From contig NC_029526.1 of assembly GCF_001577835.2 (NCBI RefSeq), positions 1,581,510 through 1,645,509 on the forward strand: a stretch of 64,000 nt of DNA, written 5' to 3'. Source of the DNA: Coturnix japonica. Its lineage: Eukaryota; Chordata; Aves; Galliformes; Phasianidae. Position 1 is the stretch's first letter; every line of letters begins with the position of its first letter. Positions 59,640 to 64,000 of this stretch are shown piece after piece. The notes under the pieces are model-generated. The model was not told where the DNA came from. It did not search any database and was given only the letters and a program-made list of their open reading frames with translations. The position numbers and the translations under genes were made by a program.

Positions 59640-62430
59640 AGTGATGGTTTGGCCCGTGGCTGCTTAGGGCTCGTAATCGTGACAGGATTTCCTCACACAG
59701 AGCTGCATGTAGGGAACCTGTGTGAGAGTGGGGCTGCGTGGCCCAAAGTTCACCTCAGCAACTCCTGAGAGGAGCTGCACAGTGCGATGTGTGGGTAAGA
59801 AACACAATAGACTTCTCAGGTCCCCTCTAGGGAAATCGATTAGGGCAGAAGTTGAGGTGTGGTACAAAAATGGCTTAAATAGATGCTTCCACTTGTAAAT
59901 ACTGTAAGGGGTTGGAGCTCAGGATGAGCACACAGAGTGGGCTGGCATTGCAGGGCCTGGAGGAGATGTGGCCATGATATGAGGCCTTTGTGTGGCTGTG
60001 GGGGTGAGGGAACAGCAGGAAAGCAGACCAAAAGTGGCTAAATTGAGCCCCTTCCTCAGCCATATCCAACACACCACTGAGGATCAGTGCCCTCCAAAAT
60101 GTTACAGACTCCTGCCACCATCCTCAGAGCTCTGGATTCGTGCCATGAACAAAACCTGTTTGTTTTTTGAATCACAGAGGATGTGACACTCCCGTACAGG
60201 TAAACATTTTACACACAGCAATCCTGACTCATCAGTTATGTCTCTTTTTACTTACAAGGCTGTGAAGGAAAGTTGAAGGAGCTGGGCCCGTTCAGCTTGG
60301 AGAAAGCACTGTGGAAACTTCACTTCTTCTGGCTGATGTGTTGCAGACACGAGGCCCACATCTGGAACTTGCAGGCCATGTAACGTGGCGCTCGTTTTCT
60401 ATCTACTGTTCCTGTCGTAGCCAGAACAGCACAAGAAGTATCTTTCAGGATGTGAGTACCCAGCTTTAGTGGCCACTTTTTGTGTAGCAAAGGTTCTAAT
60501 ACGTGAGGCAGAGACATGGAAAGAATTGGAGGGAGAATTGCTATGTGAAAAGCAGAGAAAAGATGAAGGCAGAATGGAGCATATGAAGGAGATAACTGGG
60601 ATTTGGGGATGTTTTGCTTGTGTGAGTGCTGCTCCCAGATTGTTTTATCATCAGGACGAACGTGCTGGAGGTTGTGCTTTAACCCAAGGCAAAGAGGTGG
60701 TAAAGTTGTCATCCAGAAGAGCACACAGCTTGTATTTCACTTGAATAATCAGACTGGTTGTGGCCATTGCTCTGCCATTGCCAACTTGCTCTCTGAGCAA
60801 GTGTATCACACCTATCTGAACTGCAGTATTTCTGCTGGGAAGCCACTGCTGCTTTCTATGTCTGGGACCAATGCTAGGAGCCTGTCTAGAAGAGCAAAGG
60901 GAGCTGCCTGCACAGGACTGAGGTGCCCTGGGAATGGGCCTTAAATTCCCTGCTGTGAGAGAAAAAAGGGATGGCAAGAAGGAAAAGAATTGTAAAGAGC
61001 GGCAGGCTGGGCACTGTTTGTGCTGCCTCATTTTAACCCTGATCTAGCCCAGAATTTCATCTGTTCTCATCTCTGTGCAGAGAGCAGGGAAGTCTGAGGT
61101 TGTGTCAGTAACATTCACCACCCAGCCTGTGCTTTCTAGAACACCAGATCCCAGGGGAACCTCCAGTCTCTACACAGTGATGTTTAATGGCACAGTAACT
61201 TCTGCTCTGTTCTGTCCTTGTCATATTGGAGCTCAGGTCACAAGGAAGAGGTAGGAATGGGGCAGGACTGAGTGTGGGCACAAAGAACAGCGGATAAACA
61301 GTTTGAACAGAGCTCTGGAGGATGTTCTTTGTGAATGAACACACCAAGGTGCTGTGTCAGAGGCCATGAAAAGAACCACACATCCTCCAACCATTTAATG
61401 GGAGCAATTCTATCTCTACAACACAAGAGAATTGAGCAAGCCTTGTGCAATCACATGTAAGGTGTTCAGGGTTTTATTTACATGAAAGAGGGCTTTGCAT
61501 TGGAAAGAATCATCCTTGAGTCTTTCTCCTGTTTGATTCTGCAGATGGAATTAAGGTTTTCCCTTGGAGCAATAAAAGCCATTCTAAGGGAACACTCTTT
61601 AAGTCCCTTTCTGGGGCTAATGTTTGTTATCAGATACACACAAACACACAGAAACACAGCAACCAAAGACAGATGATGCTGGTAGAAGAATACTGAGAGG
61701 GTGTATGTGAGCTCAGAATAAATAAGAATAAAAAGTAATAATAATTGCAATAGTTGCAAGGGCTTTTCCCTGCACGCTGTAGTGGGCACACTCACTCCCT
61801 GCACACTCACAGGAGTCCAGGGTTCCTCTTTCCTCAGCCACGTGTGGTGTGTGAGCCTCACACTGTCTGTCCCTTCAGTGTAAGCGCTGTGTGGGAAGTC
61901 TGGCTCTTGCTGCTCAAATTGCTCCTATTTAGAGCCTGTTTATTGTCCCAGTAGCTGCTCACCAGACAGCTCCAGTCCCTGAGTAGGCAGGCACATCATT
62001 ACACAGACCTCAAACTCCTCTTCCTTACCCTACATTCATTGAAGGACGTTGAGGCTGTGGAACAAAAAGTCATTCCCAAAGAGGAGCAAGCTACAGCCAC
62101 CGACCTTTCAGCAACCCAGCAACTGCAGACGTCCCAATTTCATTTGCTGTTCATCAGCCTCTGAGGTAAATGTTTAGCAAGTGAAATAATGATAAAACTC
62201 CTCACAATGGGAGAGGGAAGCAGTGAGTCAGCATTAGAAATGAAACTTCAGGACCCCAGATAAGGATGTTATAGAAGTAGATGGCCAACAAAAATGCAAT
62301 GTTCATTTTTCAGATGCATCGATATTCACAGTAATTAGGAAGTTCCTTTGGCAGTTTGCAAAGATCCACCTTGGACAGAATGCATTGCAACCCCTCTGGA
62401 TCCCCTCACAATTATACAAGACGGAAGCAG
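59640..62430. other. Spacer upstream of NUTF2
   Basis: No gene recognised on either strand. One small CR1-like piece (about 60265-60310, GGAGCTGGGCCCGTTCAGCT). No THAP zinc-finger (C2CH) sequence is visible. Confidence 0.55.
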
Positions 62431-64000
62431 GAAACAAAACAAAATATACTTTATTAAAATTAAGCACGTTAGCACCTCAGTGTAACCTGGAGAAGTCAAA
62501 GAGTCCAGCAGTTAACCAGTCCAGCGGGCTAAAGTGGCTGAACGTCCTGAAGTGCATTCATTCCAATGGTAAAAAAAGTACCATGACGGTTAAAATGTGT
62601 GTTCTCAAGAAGCTAGGATGCACAAATGGTCTCGTTTGTAAGGAGAGACGTTGTGCTGCCTATTGTCTTGATGGGAGCATAGATCTGCTGGACCAATTAC
62701 TGAATCACATAGGCTGGCAGGTATCTGCTTTCCTTACCAGCCCCCTTAACCCCTCAAAAGAAAAGTAAACGAAACAAACTTGCTGCTTACTTGACTTGCA
62801 GGAAGATCAGTACACTGCAGAGCTGGAGTTAGAGCTACATATCAGAGAGAATAAATTAAAATGAAAGAACAGGGAATACTTAGTACATGAATAGACCTGT
62901 AGTATCCTCACAGTCAACCATCCATCTCAGTACACACAGCAATAAAGAAATGACCCATGCATCACATAGCAGGCTCTGACAACCAATGCCTTCAGCTGAA
63001 CTGGCTCCATGATCGACAGATAAACCTCCAGCTACCAGATGCCAATGTGCCCCTTTTGTTCCCTCCTACAGAGGACATAGAAACCCCCGGTTGGAAAGCA
63101 ATGTTAGCCAGCATTACAAAGATGACAGTATTTTCAACCCAAAGCTACTTTTGACATTTAGAAAATACTTATAGAAAATGTAGTCAAATCGCCGTCTCAA
63201 CCTACTAAGTGTGTGTAACACATCCCAAGTACAGGAAGATGATCTTAAAGACCCAGTAGCCACCTGGGCACTCCCTCAATAATAATTATGGGCACACTGT
63301 GGTGAACTGCCTTTTGTTTCCAACACACATAATAGTCAACCTGTCCCTCCCCCCCCAAGTACACATGGAGATGGAGTCAGAGCTGCATACCAGATGCCCT
63401 CCTCCTGGAGAGCACTAAGGGCTCCATCCCATGCCTCAGTCCAAGCTCATCACCTCACAGCTCTCATTCACAGCCTTCTGGCCAACTTCCATTTGGTTTC
63501 CTGTTGCTGAACGTGAGGGGACAAACGCTGGCTAGAAACAGAAACTACACAATCATTCCACGTCAATTTTGATACAATACTTTTAAATCTCTGTTTAAAA
63601 CACGCAAGCACATTTCGTTAAGGTCTTACCTAAGGTACAGGTTATTAGTCATGCCAACTAGGTTAGGGTTAGACAGCAAAGGTTCGCAACCACTGCAGAT
63701 ACATTTTTGCTTCACTTTGGCTTCACCCCAGTTCGCTGAACCAAAGCCAAGGATTTCAATTCCAACGTGTTACAAAGCCTGTGGGAGTTCTTAAGCCACT
63801 GGGATAAACTACAGACATCAAATGCCACCAGGTCCTTTGTACCAGGTCACAATCCTCGCTAGTGTTGAGAGCAGAGACAACTGTAACAAAGCCGTATGTA
63901 CTGCTGAGAAAGCCAAGCCTATATGAGCACTCTTACACTGGGGACTGTTTCACACTAGAAATGGCAGTTCTTTTACGGCGTCAGTAATTTACTGAAGAAA
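62431..64000 (-). other. Probable 3' UTR of an upstream minus-strand gene (THAP11 by synteny)
   Basis: Minus-strand AATAAA at 62450-62455 (plus TTTATT), followed by an A/T-rich T-run context, marks a likely cleavage site near 62435. Upstream of it no coding exon is visible to the window edge, consistent with a long terminal exon. In human the gene upstream of NUTF2 on the same strand is THAP11; the identity here is inference from gene order only. Confidence 0.4.

Noticed and set aside
62385-62768. 127-codon plus-strand frame
   Set aside because: Antisense to the proposed 3' UTR, with no family resemblance; it spans the poly(A) signal region.

Overview
This is vertebrate nuclear DNA, almost certainly from a bird and probably a galliform, although the species cannot be fixed from the sequence. 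Introns are large, CpG-rich promoters are sharp, and several fragments carry the CR1 LINE 3' tail (ending in ATTCTATGA) that is typical of bird genomes. All recognisable protein genes lie on the minus strand. In their own reading direction the order is NUTF2, EDC4, NRN1L, PSKH1, which is the order and relative orientation of these genes on human 16q22.1.

Layout from low to high coordinate:
- 1-6.88 kb: 5' part of PSKH1, a myristoylated CaMK-group kinase. Its large coding exon is present; the last coding exon lies off the left edge.
- 6.9-9.97 kb: spacer with one CR1 fragment.
- 9.97-11.74 kb: NRN1L, a GPI-anchored neuritin-like protein, three exons. Intron 1 holds a purine-rich tandem repeat and a 75-base assembly gap.
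- 11.85-39.96 kb: EDC4, the mRNA-decapping scaffold. I placed all 29 coding exons; their lengths sum to 4,209 nt, an open frame of 1,402 codons plus stop, matching the known vertebrate length.
- 41.04-59.3 kb: NUTF2 (NTF2, nuclear import carrier of RanGDP). Four coding exons give the standard 127 residues.
- 59.3-64 kb: upstream spacer, then what looks like the 3' end of another minus-strand gene (by synteny, THAP11).

The most interesting feature is in NUTF2. About 3.6 kb upstream of the normal last coding exon lies a second, phase-matched copy of that exon with its own splice acceptor and stop codon. It is about 69% identical in protein, and about half of the conserved codons differ silently, so it appears to be under protein-level selection. 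It would give an alternative C-terminus that keeps the RanGDP-binding acidic residues but changes the dimer-interface and C-terminal residues. A further 17-base relic of the same exon lies 1.4 kb away.

A second item of note is a SINE-like element in EDC4 intron 1. It carries two tandem tRNA-like heads, each with A and B boxes, fused to a CR1 3' tail. That architecture is known from passerines but not expected in galliforms.

The genes share no single pathway. EDC4 acts in cytoplasmic mRNA decay, NUTF2 in nuclear transport, PSKH1 at Golgi/centrosome/speckles and NRN1L at the cell surface. Their grouping is an old conserved block.
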